DNA of 64,000 nucleotides from Ensifer sp. MPMI2T (lineage in GTDB: Bacteria > Pseudomonadota > Alphaproteobacteria > Rhizobiales > Rhizobiaceae). The translations under genes were made by a program, and so were the position numbers. This document shows positions 36,137-46,032 of this stretch, in pieces; position 1 is the first letter of the stretch, and each line of letters starts with the position of its first letter. The DNA lies in NCBI RefSeq assembly GCF_004827385.1, contig NZ_SRXN01000026.1, forward strand, positions 1 through 64,000. The letters are read 5' to 3'. The notes beneath the pieces were generated by a model. It worked only from the letters and a program-made list of their open reading frames with translations, had not been told where the DNA came from and did no database searches.

Positions 36137-36913
36137 ATGAAAAGGCGCAATGGCTTCCGGGCATCAGCATTGCTGACTGCCATGATGTTTTCCACAGCAT
36201 CCCTGGCTGCGGATATCGAGCATCAAACGGATTACAGTATTGCGCTTGCCGGCTTGCCTTTGGCACGCGCCACTTTTCACACCCAACTTGTAAAGAATCG
36301 CTACACGATTTCCGGCACGCTGAATTCCGCAGGACTCGTCGACATCATCAGCCGCACGTCCGGCCAGACACGCGTTTCCGGGGTGATCGCGAATGATCAT
36401 CTGCGCGCCTCGCAATATTCGATGTCCTATCGCAGTGGCAGAAAGTCACGCGCAATCAGCGTGACATTCCGCAACGGCAATGTCGTGCGCGCGAGCATGA
36501 CCCCGAAACGCAACCCGCTGCCGAAGAACTGGGTGCCGGTGACGAGCCGTGACATGCGCAACGTGCTGGACCCGCTCTCCGGGCTGATCATTCCGGGGAA
36601 GAGCAGGGTCTGCCCCAACACCCTGCCGATCTTCGATGGCGAATCGCGGCTCGACATCAAGCTCTCGCCCAAGGGGACCCGAAGCTTCAAGACCAGGGGG
36701 TTCGAGGGCGAAGTCATCGTCTGCGGTGTCCGCTTCGTGCCGAAGGCGGGATACAGGAAGGGTCGCGAGGATGTCGAATATCTGCGCCGGCTGGAGACGA
36801 TGGAGGTCTGGTTTGCAAGAGCGCCGTCCGTCGATGTTTATGCCCCGGTCTATGTCCGCATCCCGACAAAGCTTGGTCCCGTGACCGTTTCCGCGACGCG
36901 ATTCGGAGGGTGA
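36137..36913 (+). CDS. DUF3108-domain exported protein
   Basis: This 258-residue protein has a signal peptide (about residues 1-24, ending SLAA). DUF3108-type beta-strand patterns follow (YSIALAGLPLARATFHTQLVKNRYTISG, MSYRSGRKSRAISVTF, DPLSGLI). Two Cys near residues 159 and 194 could form a disulfide. The family is periplasmic, of unknown function. It is divergent from rpmB and followed by a RIME repeat. Confidence 0.85.
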   Translation: MKRRNGFRASALLTAMMFSTASLAADIEHQTDYSIALAGLPLARATFHTQLVKNRYTISGTLNSAGLVDIISRTSGQTRVSGVIANDHLRASQYSMSYRSGRKSRAISVTFRNGNVVRASMTPKRNPLPKNWVPVTSRDMRNVLDPLSGLIIPGKSRVCPNTLPIFDGESRLDIKLSPKGTRSFKTRGFEGEVIVCGVRFVPKAGYRKGREDVEYLRRLETMEVWFARAPSVDVYAPVYVRIPTKLGPVTVSATRFGG

Positions 36914-36956
36914 TCGATCCCGAAATTCTCTTTCGTCCGTAGCGAACGGACGCCAA

Positions 36957-37062
36957 CTACAGCGCCGCGCGTCTTGTTAGACGCGCAAAGGACGCTGTAG
37001 CACCTTGAATTGCTGCATGTTTTTATCCTTAAATCGGCAACGATTTAAGGAAACATGCAGTA
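36957..37062 (+). repeat. RIME-like intergenic repeat, copy 4 (best preserved)
   Basis: CTACAGCGCCGCGCGTC..GACGCGCAAAGGACGCTGTAG is followed by TTGAATTGCTGCATG and the long palindrome ATCCTTAAATCG..CGATTTAAGGAAACATGCAGTA. This copy defines the full mosaic used to recognise the others. It lies between the DUF3108 gene and the exporter gene. Confidence 0.88.
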
Positions 37063-37121
37063 GCAATGCATGATTGATTTGACGCGGCTTTCACGCACGT
37101 GAGCCGGGCGTGGGGGCAAGA

Positions 37122-38012
37122 ATGAAATTCAAGGCAACGCTGATCGGTTTTTCCGCGATCCTGATGTGGTCGCTGCTTGCGCTCTTTACTGCCGCGTCGG
37201 GCAAAATGCCGCCGTTCCAGCTGTCGGCGATCTGCTTCCTCATCGGCAGCCTACCGGGCATCGTCGTGCTTGCGTTGAAGCCGGAGCGCTTCGCGCTCCT
37301 GAAACAGCCGGCCAAGGTCTGGATCACCGGCATTGCCGGGCTTTTCGGCTATCACTTTCTCTATTTCACCGCGCTTCGCAACGCCCCGGCCGTAGAGGCG
37401 GGCCTGATTGCCTATCTCTGGCCGCTGCTGATCGTGGTCGGCTCAGCGCTGCTGCCGGGTGAGAAGCTTCGCTGGTATCACATCGCCGGCGCGCTCGCGG
37501 GACTTGGCGGCACGATCCTGATCGTCGCCCGCAATGGCGTCGCCTTCGACGAAGCCTATACGGTCGGTTACGGCGCGGCATTCCTCTGCGCCTTCACCTG
37601 GTCGGGCTATTCCCTGCTGACGCGCCGCTTCGACGCGGTTTCGACCGATGTCGTCACGGGTTTCTGCCTTGCGACGTCCATCCTTTCCTTCCTCTGCCAT
37701 CTCGGCCTCGAAACGACCGTCTGGCCGCAGACGGCTTTCGAGTGGCTGGCAGTCGCCGGATTGGGCCTCTTGCCGGTCGGCGCGGCGTTCTATGCCTGGG
37801 ACTTCGGCGTGAAGAACGGAGACATCCAGCTTCTCGGCGTTGCAAGCTATGCCGCACCGGTTCTCTCGACGCTCGTCCTGATCCTGTTCGGCTTTGCGGA
37901 CCCCTCCTGGCGTATTGCCGCGGCCTGCATGCTTGTCACCGGCGGAGCCGTGCTGGCGGCGAGGGACATGATCTTTCGCAAAAGGATCGCTGCCCTGCAG
38001 CCGGCGGAGTAG
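37122..38012 (+). CDS. EamA/DMT-family exporter (YddG-like)
   Basis: This 296-residue inner-membrane transporter has ten predicted helices in two EamA repeats (residues ~5-135 and ~150-285). Features such as MWSLLALFTAASGKMPPFQL and the YHFLYFTALRNAPAVEAGLIAYLWPLLIV segment resemble YddG-type aromatic amino acid exporters. ATG 37122 is preferred to GTG 37110 because GGGGG sits six bases before it. The substrate is not proven by sequence. Confidence 0.88.
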   Translation: MKFKATLIGFSAILMWSLLALFTAASGKMPPFQLSAICFLIGSLPGIVVLALKPERFALLKQPAKVWITGIAGLFGYHFLYFTALRNAPAVEAGLIAYLWPLLIVVGSALLPGEKLRWYHIAGALAGLGGTILIVARNGVAFDEAYTVGYGAAFLCAFTWSGYSLLTRRFDAVSTDVVTGFCLATSILSFLCHLGLETTVWPQTAFEWLAVAGLGLLPVGAAFYAWDFGVKNGDIQLLGVASYAAPVLSTLVLILFGFADPSWRIAAACMLVTGGAVLAARDMIFRKRIAALQPAE

Positions 38013-38027
38013 CTGCAAGGAAATCGC

Positions 38028-38132
38028 ACCTCACCTGCAGGCGGGGAGAGGGGACTTTTGGGCGGAGCGCTGCCGCGCGTCTCCTTCGCCCCGCTTGCGG
38101 GGAGAAAGTGGCCGGCAGGCCGGAGAGGGCGG
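38028..38132. repeat. CACCTCACC..GGGGAGAGGGGACTT-type intergenic repeat, copy 2
   Basis: It shares GGGGACTT and CTTCGCCCCGCTTGCGGGGAGAA with the element at 21774-21882. It fills the gap between the convergent exporter and cupin genes. Confidence 0.7.
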
Positions 38133-38153
38133 AGACGGAAACCCTGTCTTGCC

Positions 38154-38594
38154 TCATTCCTCAGGCGGCTGCCACTCGGGTGCCGCCATCTCGAATGCGG
38201 AAAAGTCGAATCCGGGCGCCACGGTGCAGCCGACAAGTGTCCAGTTTCCGAGTGAGGCGGCCGACTGCCACCAATTGGCGGGAACGACGTGTTGCGGCCT
38301 TTCGCCCTCAAGCAGATCCGGACCAAGACGGAACCGCGAGGCCGGCTTGGACGGCTCGGCGACGCTGAGCTCGAGAGGGGCACCCGCGTAATAGTGCCAG
38401 ATTTCGGCCGCGTCGCGCACGCGATGCCAGTGCGAGCGCTCGCCCTTTTCGAGCAGATAGTAGATCGCCGTCGAGTGGCTGCGTGGCGCGCCACCATCGC
38501 GAAAGGTCTCCACGTACCAGCCGCCCTCCGGATGCCTCGCCAATCCAAGCGCGTCGACGATTGCGGCCGGCGTGAGATGCCGCGAGACGTCCAT
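38154..38594 (-). CDS. DUF985 cupin-fold protein
   Basis: This 146-residue protein has the DUF985 pattern: LARHPEGGWYVETFR, STAIYYLLEKGERSHWHRV, EIWHYYAGAPLEL and the final WTLVGCTVAPGFDFSAFE. These are single-domain cupins with a possible metal or sugar-like ligand site; function is not established. Its start overlaps the last base of the gloB stop, so they are co-translated. Confidence 0.9.
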   Translation of the reverse strand: MDVSRHLTPAAIVDALGLARHPEGGWYVETFRDGGAPRSHSTAIYYLLEKGERSHWHRVRDAAEIWHYYAGAPLELSVAEPSKPASRFRLGPDLLEGERPQHVVPANWWQSAASLGNWTLVGCTVAPGFDFSAFEMAAPEWQPPEE

Positions 38595-39364
38595 CAGAAA
38601 TTATCCTTGCGCTTGCGGATCTCTGCAAACACTTCCGGGTCGCTCGCTCTCTCCATGCCGAGATGCTTGCGGATCTTCTGGTCGCCTGCGCGAAGGAACG
38701 GGTTGGTCCGCTTTTCGAGGCCGATCGTCGTCGGCGCGGTGAACCCGCCGTCCGATCGCGTCTCCTCGATTTCGGCGGCACGCGTCTTGAGCGCTGCGTT
38801 TTCGGGATCGATCGTCACAGCAAAATGCGCATTGCTGAGTGTGTACTCGTGGCCGAAATAAACGGCGGTGTCGTCCGGAAGCGCCATCAGCCGGTTCAGC
38901 GATTGCCACATCGTCTCGGCCGTTCCTTCGAACAGCCGCCCACAGCCGAGCGCAAACAGCGTGTCCGCTGCAAACAGCAACTTGTCCTTCGGGAAATGAA
39001 AGCAGATGTGGCCGGCGGTATGTCCCGGCGTTTCGATGACCTCGACCGGATGTCCGGCAAAGTCGAAGCGGTCTCCTTGGCCGACGCTCCTGTCGACGCC
39101 GGGAATCTTCGATGACTCACCTTTTGGCCCGATGATCGTGACGCCGAAGCGTTCCTTGAGGCTGACATTCGCCGCCACGTGGTCGCCATGGTGATGGGTC
39201 GTCAGGATATGCGTGAGGCGCCAGCCCCGTCGCTCCAGGGTGTCGAGAATCGGTCGTTCTTCCGGAGCATCGATCGATGCCGTCGCACCGCTTGCCGGAT
39301 CATGGAGAAGCACACCAAAATTATCTGTGCGGCAGAGGAAGAGGTCGAGTTCGAGCGCGGCCAT
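38594..39364 (-). CDS. gloB: Hydroxyacylglutathione hydrolase (glyoxalase II)
   Basis: GloB hydrolyses S-lactoylglutathione to lactate and glutathione, completing methylglyoxal detoxification. The 256-residue metallo-beta-lactamase-fold protein has the zinc motif THHHGDH (residues ~56-62), [23 protein letters not shown] and the C-terminal FGHEYT..NPFLR segment for glutathione binding. It heads a two-gene unit with the DUF985 cupin and is divergent from the methyltransferase. Confidence 0.95.
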   Translation of the reverse strand: MAALELDLFLCRTDNFGVLLHDPASGATASIDAPEERPILDTLERRGWRLTHILTTHHHGDHVAANVSLKERFGVTIIGPKGESSKIPGVDRSVGQGDRFDFAGHPVEVIETPGHTAGHICFHFPKDKLLFAADTLFALGCGRLFEGTAETMWQSLNRLMALPDDTAVYFGHEYTLSNAHFAVTIDPENAALKTRAAEIEETRSDGGFTAPTTIGLEKRTNPFLRAGDQKIRKHLGMERASDPEVFAEIRKRKDNF

Positions 39365-39474
39365 GATGAGGTCCTCCGATCGGGCGTGACGCGAGATGCG
39401 GGCGAAACTGTGTCCGCCCCGCTCCAGCCGAATGTAGCGAGGCTCGCCTTGAAGTCTACCGTTCCAAAGCTAAC

Positions 39475-40248
39475 ATGTTGGCCATGCATACGGATATCGT
39501 CGATCTTCGCCAATTTTATCATTCCGAGCTGGGCCGGATGGCGGAGCATTCCGTCAGCATGGCGCTTTCTTCGGTCTGGGCGCGTTTGCCTGAGGAGCGG
39601 CTGGTCGGCCTCGGCTATGCCGTGCCCTATCTTGAACGTTTCCGCACGGACACCGAGCGGACCTTCGCCTTCATGCCGGCCGGGCAGGGGGCGGTGAATT
39701 GGCCTGTCGCCGAATTGTCTTCGACGGCGCTGGTCTTCGACGAGGAACTGCCATTGCCTGACGCTTCGATCGACCGCGTGCTGATGGTTCATTCTTTGGA
39801 ATTCGCCGAAAGCCCGCGCGAAACGATGAAGGAGATCTGGCGCGTTCTCGCCCCCGGCGGCCGGCTGGTCATCGTCGTGCCGAATCGCCGCGGCGTCTGG
39901 GCACGGATGGAGCACACCCCTTTCGGCTCGGGACGGCCCTATTCGCGCGGTCAGCTGACGGCGCTTCTGCGCGAGACGAATTTCACGCCCGGCGCCACTT
40001 CCGAGGCTCTGTTCTTTCCTCCATCGAAGCGCAAGGTCGTCCTTCGTCTGCGGCGCAGCCTGGAGCGGTTCGGGCGGTCGCTGTGGCCGGTGTTTTCCGG
40101 GGTGATTATCGTCGAGGCGCAAAAGCGGCTCTATCAGGGCCTGCCGGTTGCTGTCCGCGCCTCGCGCCGGGTCTTCGTGCCGGTGCTGGCGCCGCATGGC
40201 GTACCGAGCACACGCAACCGGCCGGTGCTGCCGACCAAGGCACTGTAG
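39475..40248 (+). CDS. Class I SAM-dependent methyltransferase
   Basis: This 257-residue methyltransferase has the methyltransferase-11 pattern. The usual glycine-rich motif I is weak ([10 protein letters not shown]), but later motifs are clear ([44 protein letters not shown]). The substrate is unknown. Starts at 39475 or 39484 are both possible. It is divergent from gloB, and hisC starts 82 bases after its stop. Confidence 0.85.
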   Translation: MLAMHTDIVDLRQFYHSELGRMAEHSVSMALSSVWARLPEERLVGLGYAVPYLERFRTDTERTFAFMPAGQGAVNWPVAELSSTALVFDEELPLPDASIDRVLMVHSLEFAESPRETMKEIWRVLAPGGRLVIVVPNRRGVWARMEHTPFGSGRPYSRGQLTALLRETNFTPGATSEALFFPPSKRKVVLRLRRSLERFGRSLWPVFSGVIIVEAQKRLYQGLPVAVRASRRVFVPVLAPHGVPSTRNRPVLPTKAL

Positions 40249-40330
40249 TCGCGCAGGCTTGCCGCACTCGACAAATTTCCTCCGCCCGGCTATTGGCTTT
40301 GCCACATTTCCTCCCGTGAAAGCCGATCCG

Positions 40331-41437
40331 ATGAACCTTGTTTCAAAGAGCCCGCAGCCGCGTCCCGGAATTCTGGACATTGCCGCCTATGTGCCGGGCA
40401 AGGAACATGCGCCGGGCGTTGCCAAGGTCTACAAGCTTTCGTCGAACGAGACGCCGCTCGGCGCCAGCCCGCGCGCGATCGAGGCGTTCCAGAAGGCGGC
40501 TTTCAATCTCGAACGTTATCCGGACGGCCAGGCGCACGCGCTGAAGGATGCGATCGCTGCGGTTCACGGCCTCAATCCGGCCAATATCGTTTGCGGCAAC
40601 GGTTCCGACGAGCTGCTCGGGCTGCTCTGCCACACCTATCTCGGCCCGGGCGACGAGGGGATCATTACGGAGCACGGCTTCCTCGTCTACAAGATCCAGA
40701 TCATGGCGGCGGGCGCCACAGCGGTTACGGTCAAGGAAAAGGACGCACGTGTCGATGTCGACGCGATCCTTGCGGCGGTGACGGAGCGGACGAAGATCGT
40801 CTTCATCGCCAATCCAGCCAACCCGACCGGCACCTATATCCCCGTGGACGAAGTCCGCCGGCTGCACGCGAGCCTTCCCTCCGGCGTGTTGCTTGTGCTC
40901 GACGCTGCCTATGCGGAATATGTCCGACGCAACGACTATGAGGCGGGCCTTGAAGTGGTGTCGGCCAATCGCAACGTCGTGATGACGCGGACGTTCTCGA
41001 AGATCTACGGGCTCGCCGGGCTTCGTATCGGCTGGATGTTTGCCCCGCGCGAGATCGTGGACGCCGTGGACCGCGTGCGTGGCCCGTTCAATCTCAATGC
41101 GCCGGCGATTGCGGCGGGCGCGGCAGCGATCCGCGACCAGGCCTTCATCGCCGCCGCGGTCGATCACAATCTTACTTGGCTCGCGAAAGTCACCGCGGCC
41201 TTGCAGGAAATCGGCCTGCGGGTGACGCCTTCGGTCACCAACTTCGTGCTGATCCATTTTCCGGAGACAGGCGGGAAATCGGCGGAGGAGGCGGACGCGT
41301 TCCTGACGGCTCGCGGTTTCATCCTGCGCGCCGTGCGCGCTTACGGTTTTCCCAATGCACTCCGCATGACCATCGGTTCCGAGGAAGCAAACGAAGGCGT
41401 CATCGCCGCACTGACTGAATTCATGGGACAAGAATGA
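40331..41437 (+). CDS. hisC: Histidinol-phosphate aminotransferase
   Basis: This 368-residue fold-type I PLP enzyme has [10 protein letters not shown] near the N-terminus, NPANPTGTY, the PLP lysine in [15 protein letters not shown] (about residue 222) and the [15 protein letters not shown]-terminus. Members transaminate imidazole-acetol phosphate and often prephenate or aromatic keto acids. Start ATG 40331. It overlaps tyrA by four bases, which suggests a role in phenylalanine/tyrosine synthesis alongside or instead of histidine. Rhizobia carry several hisC copies. Confidence 0.93.
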   Translation: MNLVSKSPQPRPGILDIAAYVPGKEHAPGVAKVYKLSSNETPLGASPRAIEAFQKAAFNLERYPDGQAHALKDAIAAVHGLNPANIVCGNGSDELLGLLCHTYLGPGDEGIITEHGFLVYKIQIMAAGATAVTVKEKDARVDVDAILAAVTERTKIVFIANPANPTGTYIPVDEVRRLHASLPSGVLLVLDAAYAEYVRRNDYEAGLEVVSANRNVVMTRTFSKIYGLAGLRIGWMFAPREIVDAVDRVRGPFNLNAPAIAAGAAAIRDQAFIAAAVDHNLTWLAKVTAALQEIGLRVTPSVTNFVLIHFPETGGKSAEEADAFLTARGFILRAVRAYGFPNALRMTIGSEEANEGVIAALTEFMGQE

Positions 41438-42360
41438 TGGCTCAACAGTTCGATACGATCGCCCTCGTCGGCATTGGCCTGATCGGATCGTCGATCGCCC
41501 GGGAAATCCGCGAGAAGCAGCTTGCCGGTACGCTCGTCGTTTCGACGCGGAGTGCGGCGACGCTTACCCGGGCCGAGCAGCTCGGTCTCGGCGACCGCTA
41601 CACGCTTTCGGCAGCCGAGGCGGTCAAGGATGCCGACCTCGTCGTCGTTTCGGTGCCGGTCGGTGCTTCCGGTGCCGTCGCCGCGGAAATCGCGGCGCAT
41701 CTGAAGCCCGGTGCGATCGTTACCGATGTTGGTTCCACAAAGGGCTCCGTGATCGCGCAGATGGCGCCGCACCTGCCCGACACGGTCCATTTCATTCCCG
41801 GCCACCCGATCGCGGGCACCGAGCATTCTGGCCCCGATGCCGGGTTCGTCGGACTTTTCCGCGGACGCTGGTGCATCCTGACGCCGCCCGCCGGCGCCGA
41901 CGAAGAGGCCATCGCGAAGCTCAGGCTTTTCTGGGAGACAATGGGCTCGATGGTCGATGAGATGGATCCGGAGCATCACGACAAGGTGCTGGCGATCGTC
42001 TCGCACGTTCCGCACATCATAGCCTACAACATCGTCGGTACGGCAGATGACCTGGAAGCGGTCACCGAGTCCGAGGTCATCAAATATTCGGCATCGGGCT
42101 TCCGCGACTTCACGCGCCTCGCGGCCTCGGACCCGACCATGTGGCGTGACGTCTGCCTGCACAACAAGGACGCGATCCTTGAAATGCTCGCCCGCTTTTC
42201 CGAGGACCTTGCCTACCTGCAGCGAGCGATCCGCTGGGGTGACGGCGACAAGCTGTTCGATCTCTTCACCCGCACGCGGGCGATCCGTCGCTCGATCATC
42301 CAGGCGGGCCAGGACACGGCCATGCCGGACTTCGGCCGGCACGCGATGGATCCCAAATAA
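41434..42360 (+). CDS. tyrA: Prephenate/cyclohexadienyl dehydrogenase
   Basis: This 308-residue dehydrogenase of the tyrosine branch oxidatively decarboxylates prephenate (or arogenate). It has the N-terminal dinucleotide motif [13 protein letters not shown] (residues ~11-23), the catalytic [13 protein letters not shown] segment and the helical C-terminal domain ([12 protein letters not shown]). Lacking a chorismate mutase domain, it is the TyrA/TyrC monofunctional type. Start overlaps hisC in ATGA. Confidence 0.93.
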   Translation: MMAQQFDTIALVGIGLIGSSIAREIREKQLAGTLVVSTRSAATLTRAEQLGLGDRYTLSAAEAVKDADLVVVSVPVGASGAVAAEIAAHLKPGAIVTDVGSTKGSVIAQMAPHLPDTVHFIPGHPIAGTEHSGPDAGFVGLFRGRWCILTPPAGADEEAIAKLRLFWETMGSMVDEMDPEHHDKVLAIVSHVPHIIAYNIVGTADDLEAVTESEVIKYSASGFRDFTRLAASDPTMWRDVCLHNKDAILEMLARFSEDLAYLQRAIRWGDGDKLFDLFTRTRAIRRSIIQAGQDTAMPDFGRHAMDPK

Positions 42361-42370
42361 TCGGTATTCT

Positions 42371-43384
42371 TCAGAGCGGCGGCAATACGCCGACCGGAAT
42401 GAAGGCCAGGAAGGCGGTACCGTCGCGGACGTTGAGCTTCACCGTCGCCTCATTCTTGCCGCCGCCAAGCGCTGTCAGCATGTTGGCGATGTTGTTGATC
42501 AGTTCCGTTTCGTCCGGAACCACCTTCACGAGGCTCGCTCGCCAGGCATCGATATTCATCATGGTCAGCGAGAATTCGCCGGAAATCAGGCCCTGATCAT
42601 TTACCGAAAACGGGCCCGAAAGCTTCGCGCTCATTCCATCGCCCGCGTCCAGGGTCAAGTGACGAAGTTCGCCGCTGCTGCCGCGAAGCATGTGCTCTGA
42701 AATGGCACCCGCCTGCATCCACCCGGCCTTGCCGACGACGGTGACGTCCGCTGCGAGATCGACGGGGGCGGCGAGGCTCGGCCCTTGCTGCGGGCGCAGA
42801 TCGAGCTTCTCCACGCTCAGGGCAGCGTCGAGGTCTTCGCCGTTCTGGCGAAGGTGCAACTCGCCGTGGCTTGCGCCAAAACCCAGGCTGTCGCCCGTCA
42901 GCGGCCAACGCGCCGTTCCCGTGAGATTGTCATAGGCGATCGACGTGCGGTCGAGGCCCGACATCGTCGCCTTGAGGCTGGCTTGCAGCAGCGTCCAGTC
43001 GGCCGAGAGCGTCAGGCCGGGCGACATGCGGACCTCGGCGGGACCGTCGAGTTCGACGACGGCGTGCCCCGGCTGATAGACCTGGGCGGCTGTTCTCAAG
43101 GCACCGAAGGATGCGGAGGCGCCGCGAACACTGTCGTCGAGCCGCAGCTTGTCGCAGAAGAGGCCGATGCGGAACGGGAAGCCGCGCACGTCCATCGCCG
43201 TGCACTCACCACCAAGACCGTTCTCTCGCTTTTCCAAGAGGTAGGTCGTCAGTCGCTTTTCGATCTGGTCGGCGGCAAGGAACCAGCCGGCGGAATAAAT
43301 GCCGGCGGCAAGCACGATGCCCACTGTCAGCCAGAGAAATTTCCTGCCGGCTGGTGATCCGTTGGCGACATCGGTGACGGTCAT
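42371..43384 (-). CDS. DUF2125-domain membrane-anchored protein
   Basis: This 337-residue protein starts with one membrane segment (residues ~17-38, FLWLTVGIVLAAGIYSAGWFLAA). A long beta-rich periplasmic part follows, with DUF2125 features (CTAMDVRGFPFRIGLFCDKLRLDD, GHAVVELDGPAEVRMSPGLTLSADW). The family is alphaproteobacterial, of unknown function, with an AsmA-like look. ATG 43384 is chosen over TTG 43402. It converges on tyrA with a 10-base gap. Confidence 0.85.
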   Translation of the reverse strand: MTVTDVANGSPAGRKFLWLTVGIVLAAGIYSAGWFLAADQIEKRLTTYLLEKRENGLGGECTAMDVRGFPFRIGLFCDKLRLDDSVRGASASFGALRTAAQVYQPGHAVVELDGPAEVRMSPGLTLSADWTLLQASLKATMSGLDRTSIAYDNLTGTARWPLTGDSLGFGASHGELHLRQNGEDLDAALSVEKLDLRPQQGPSLAAPVDLAADVTVVGKAGWMQAGAISEHMLRGSSGELRHLTLDAGDGMSAKLSGPFSVNDQGLISGEFSLTMMNIDAWRASLVKVVPDETELINNIANMLTALGGGKNEATVKLNVRDGTAFLAFIPVGVLPPL

Positions 43385-43634
43385 TCTAATCGCGTACTCC
43401 AATTATTGCTGTGGCGGGAACCGATTCGGATCATTGTGATCGAAGGTGGAGGCTGAAAAACGACTGCGCGTTTTTCTCATTCCATTCCGGGTGGCGGTTG
43501 CCGATCCTGCAAACTATTTTCCATTCCTGTATATGGTTGCCGGCCTCCTCTTCCGTGTGCCGACGAAGTTTCGGCTTGATCGATCGCGACAGCGCTGGCG
43601 AATGATGCGACACGTGGCAGGCGGCTAAGATTGA

Positions 43635-44204
43635 ATGGCAGTGGATATGGACGAATTTTGGGTCTTTGGCTACGGGTCTTTGATGTGGAACCCGGGTTTC
43701 CGCTTTGAGGAGAAGTCGACGGCGCGCGCCTTCGGTTACCGGCGCTCCCTCTGCGTGCACTCATGGGTGCATCGCGGCACGGAGCAGCGGCCCGGGCTTG
43801 TGCTCGGCCTCGACTATGGCGGCTCCTGCATCGGCACTGCATTCCGCGTTCCGGGAGGCGAAAAGGCCGATGTGGTCGAGTATCTGCGGGAGCGCGAACT
43901 TGTAACGCAAGTCTACAGGGAGCGGACCATGCCGGTCCAGCTTGCCGACGGACGCCGCGTGCCGGCACTTGCCTATGTGGTCGACCGCGGTCACGCCCAA
44001 TATGCCGGAGCACTCAGTGCGGCGGAAGCGGCGGAAACGGTGGCGACCGCCTCCGGCAAGTCCGGGCCGAACAGCGAATACGTGCTCAATACGCTCGCCC
44101 ATCTCAGGGAGATGGGGATTAGCGATCAGTGGCTGGAGGACGTCGTTGCCAGATTGACCGCAACAGCGCAGCGCGTCTTTCCAGACGCGCAAAGGACGCT
44201 GTAG
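43635..44204 (+). CDS. Gamma-glutamylcyclotransferase (ChaC-like)
   Basis: This 189-residue enzyme of the GGCT/ChaC fold has the nucleotide-like loop FGYGSLMWNPGF (residues ~9-20) and the catalytic glutamate region YLRERELVTQVY. ChaC proteins cleave glutathione to 5-oxoproline and Cys-Gly. The last ~13 codons and the stop lie inside a RIME repeat half (44162-44206), so the C-terminus looks acquired or altered by the repeat. It converges on plsC with a seven-base gap. Confidence 0.9.
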   Translation: MAVDMDEFWVFGYGSLMWNPGFRFEEKSTARAFGYRRSLCVHSWVHRGTEQRPGLVLGLDYGGSCIGTAFRVPGGEKADVVEYLRERELVTQVYRERTMPVQLADGRRVPALAYVVDRGHAQYAGALSAAEAAETVATASGKSGPNSEYVLNTLAHLREMGISDQWLEDVVARLTATAQRVFPDAQRTL

Positions 44205-44206
44205 CT
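44162..44206 (+). repeat. Partial RIME-like repeat, copy 5, inside a coding end
   Basis: ACAGCGCAGCGCGTCTTTCCAGACGCGCAAAGGACGCTGTAG matches the first palindrome of the RIME copies at 36957 and 45880. It supplies the stop codon of the cyclotransferase gene. The second RIME half is absent. Confidence 0.75.
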
Positions 44207-44211
44207 ATGGC

Positions 44212-44997
44212 TCAGGAAGCCTGACCGAGTTCGCGCAGCCGCTGCTTTGCGGTCTCCGGCAACGGCAGTTGCGGATTGGCCTCGACCGTCTCGACAAGCA
44301 ACGCATCGCTTGCTGCCTCGGTTACCTCGACCAGCTTTTTGAGAAACGCATCCGGATCCATCCCGGCCTCGACCGGCGGCAGGATGCGTACCTTGAAATG
44401 GCCGGGGAAGCGCAGGAATTTGCGTCGCGGCCAGAAGAGGCCCGGATGCATGGCAACGGGCACGACCGGGACTTTCAGATCGCGGTAGAGGCGGGCAATG
44501 CCGTATTTGTATTCGGGCGGTGCACCCGGAGGACGACGCGTGCCTTCCGGATAGATGATCAACTGCCGCCCGGTCGCCATCTCGTTCTTGGTGCGCTCCA
44601 TAACGTCGGTCATCGCCTTGCCGCGCGCCGCGCGGTTTACCGGCACCATGCGCTGCTTGATGATGTACCAGCCGAACAGTGGTATCCAGGTAAGCTCGCG
44701 CTTGAGGATGTAGAACGGGTCGTCGAGCCATGGCAGCAGCGCATAGGCATCCCAGAAGGACTGGTGCTTGGGCGCGAAAATATAGGAGCCCTCCGGAATG
44801 TTCTCCAAACCTTCGATTTCGAACGTCGTGCCGACGATCTTCTCCAGAAGCCAGTGATTGCTGCGCACCCAGTTCTTCGGCACGAACCAGGCCTTCTTGC
44901 GGGGAAGAATGAAATAGATCGGCGTCAAGACGATCATCTGCACAATCAGATTGGCATAGAAAACCAGATTGAAAAGGATCGAACGCAGGATGATCAT
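44212..44997 (-). CDS. plsC: 1-acyl-sn-glycerol-3-phosphate acyltransferase
   Basis: PlsC acylates lysophosphatidic acid in phospholipid synthesis at the inner membrane. The 261-residue protein has an N-terminal hydrophobic anchor, the catalytic H-x4-D motif HQSFWD (residues ~73-78), VNRAARGKAM and the substrate motif YPEGTRRPPG. ATG 44997 begins the conserved anchor; the open frame up to 45093 is not supported. It could be a paralogue with other lysophospholipid specificity. Confidence 0.9.
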   Translation of the reverse strand: MIILRSILFNLVFYANLIVQMIVLTPIYFILPRKKAWFVPKNWVRSNHWLLEKIVGTTFEIEGLENIPEGSYIFAPKHQSFWDAYALLPWLDDPFYILKRELTWIPLFGWYIIKQRMVPVNRAARGKAMTDVMERTKNEMATGRQLIIYPEGTRRPPGAPPEYKYGIARLYRDLKVPVVPVAMHPGLFWPRRKFLRFPGHFKVRILPPVEAGMDPDAFLKKLVEVTEAASDALLVETVEANPQLPLPETAKQRLRELGQAS

Positions 44998-45136
44998 CAG
45001 GTGGCTCTCGATGCGGTGCAGGGCGTTAGTGGCGGGGTAGCACTCCCGCTGCCTACACGAATATATCGTGGAGGAAAACAGCCGCCACGGCACGGGACGC
45101 GTTTACCAGCGCAAAAGTCGACGTGGCACTCGGCGC

Positions 45137-45865
45137 TTATTCTTCGGCCGCGGTCGCCCGAGACGAAATTGCCCTGAGGCCATTCGTCGGACGCGCGCCC
45201 ATCATGTCGAGCATGGAGGCGACGGAGTATTTGCCATATTCGAGCAAGATGGCCTTCAGCACGCGCGGGTTACGCAGCCAGTTGGTCGTCTTCAGATCGG
45301 AATTGACGACCGGATAGGCGATGAATTCCGTGTCGGGCTTGGCGCGGCGCAACTCCAGAAGACTTCGCGGCATGTGATAATTGTTGGTGACGACGAGCAC
45401 GGTCTTATAGCCGCGATTGCGGATCCACTGCGCAGCCTCCGTGGCGTTGCCGATCGTGTCGATCGCTTCATGTCCGATGTCGACGCAGCATTTGAAGAGA
45501 TCGGCCGAACTTTGCGTGTTGCGGCGTATCTGGGTTCCCGTCGTCGTCGGATGGACGCCCGAGATCAGCAGCCGCTTGCCTGATCCTGATTTAAGAAGAT
45601 CCACCGCCTGATCGATCCGCTGGAAACCGCCCGTCAGGACGACGATTGCGTCGGCCCTCGGATGAGCCGGCGGCTGCAGTGACGCAACGGTGTCTGCAAA
45701 CTGCAGAAAGCCGGCGATGAAAACGGCAAGAAAGATAAGCAGCACGAAAAACGTCCGGCGCAGGACCTTGCGCAACAGGCTGCGGGACCGGCGGCGGCGC
45801 GCGGCCCTCTCCCGCCAGTTGCCCCTCTCGGCCATTCCACTCTCGCCCAACTCTCGCACCATCAT
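45137..45865 (-). CDS. YdcF-family (DUF218) membrane protein
   Basis: About 242 residues: a very basic N-terminus (ARRRRSRSLLRKVLRR), one membrane segment near residue 40, then a DUF218 domain (ADAIVVLTGGFQRIDQAVDLL, RLLISGVHP, NATEAAQWIRNRGYKTVLVVTNNYHMPRSLLELRR). Relatives such as SanA and ElyC affect envelope integrity. The start is uncertain: ATG 45865, ATG 45835 and GTG 45877 are all possible. It lies between ftsX and plsC on the same strand, with a RIME repeat just upstream. Confidence 0.85.
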   Translation of the reverse strand: MMVRELGESGMAERGNWRERAARRRRSRSLLRKVLRRTFFVLLIFLAVFIAGFLQFADTVASLQPPAHPRADAIVVLTGGFQRIDQAVDLLKSGSGKRLLISGVHPTTTGTQIRRNTQSSADLFKCCVDIGHEAIDTIGNATEAAQWIRNRGYKTVLVVTNNYHMPRSLLELRRAKPDTEFIAYPVVNSDLKTTNWLRNPRVLKAILLEYGKYSVASMLDMMGARPTNGLRAISSRATAAEE

Positions 45866-45879
45866 GATTCTCTTCACAT

Positions 45880-45983
45880 GCAGCGCCGCGCGTCCAATCG
45901 GATACGCAAAGGTCGCTGTAGCACTTTGAATGGCTGCATGATTTTGTCCTTAAATCGATTCCGACTTAGGGAATCATGCAGTA
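45880..45983 (+). repeat. RIME-like intergenic repeat, copy 6
   Basis: GCAGCGCCGCGCGTCC..GATACGCAAAGGTCGCTGTAG, then TTGAATGGCTGCATGATTTTGTCCTTAAATCG..GACTTAGGGAATCATGCAGTAG. It nearly fills the gap between ftsX and the YdcF gene. Confidence 0.85.
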
Positions 45984-46032
45984 GCCGCAGATTGCGGCAG
46001 GGAATAGATGGAGTGAAGGCGGTTCATGGCTG

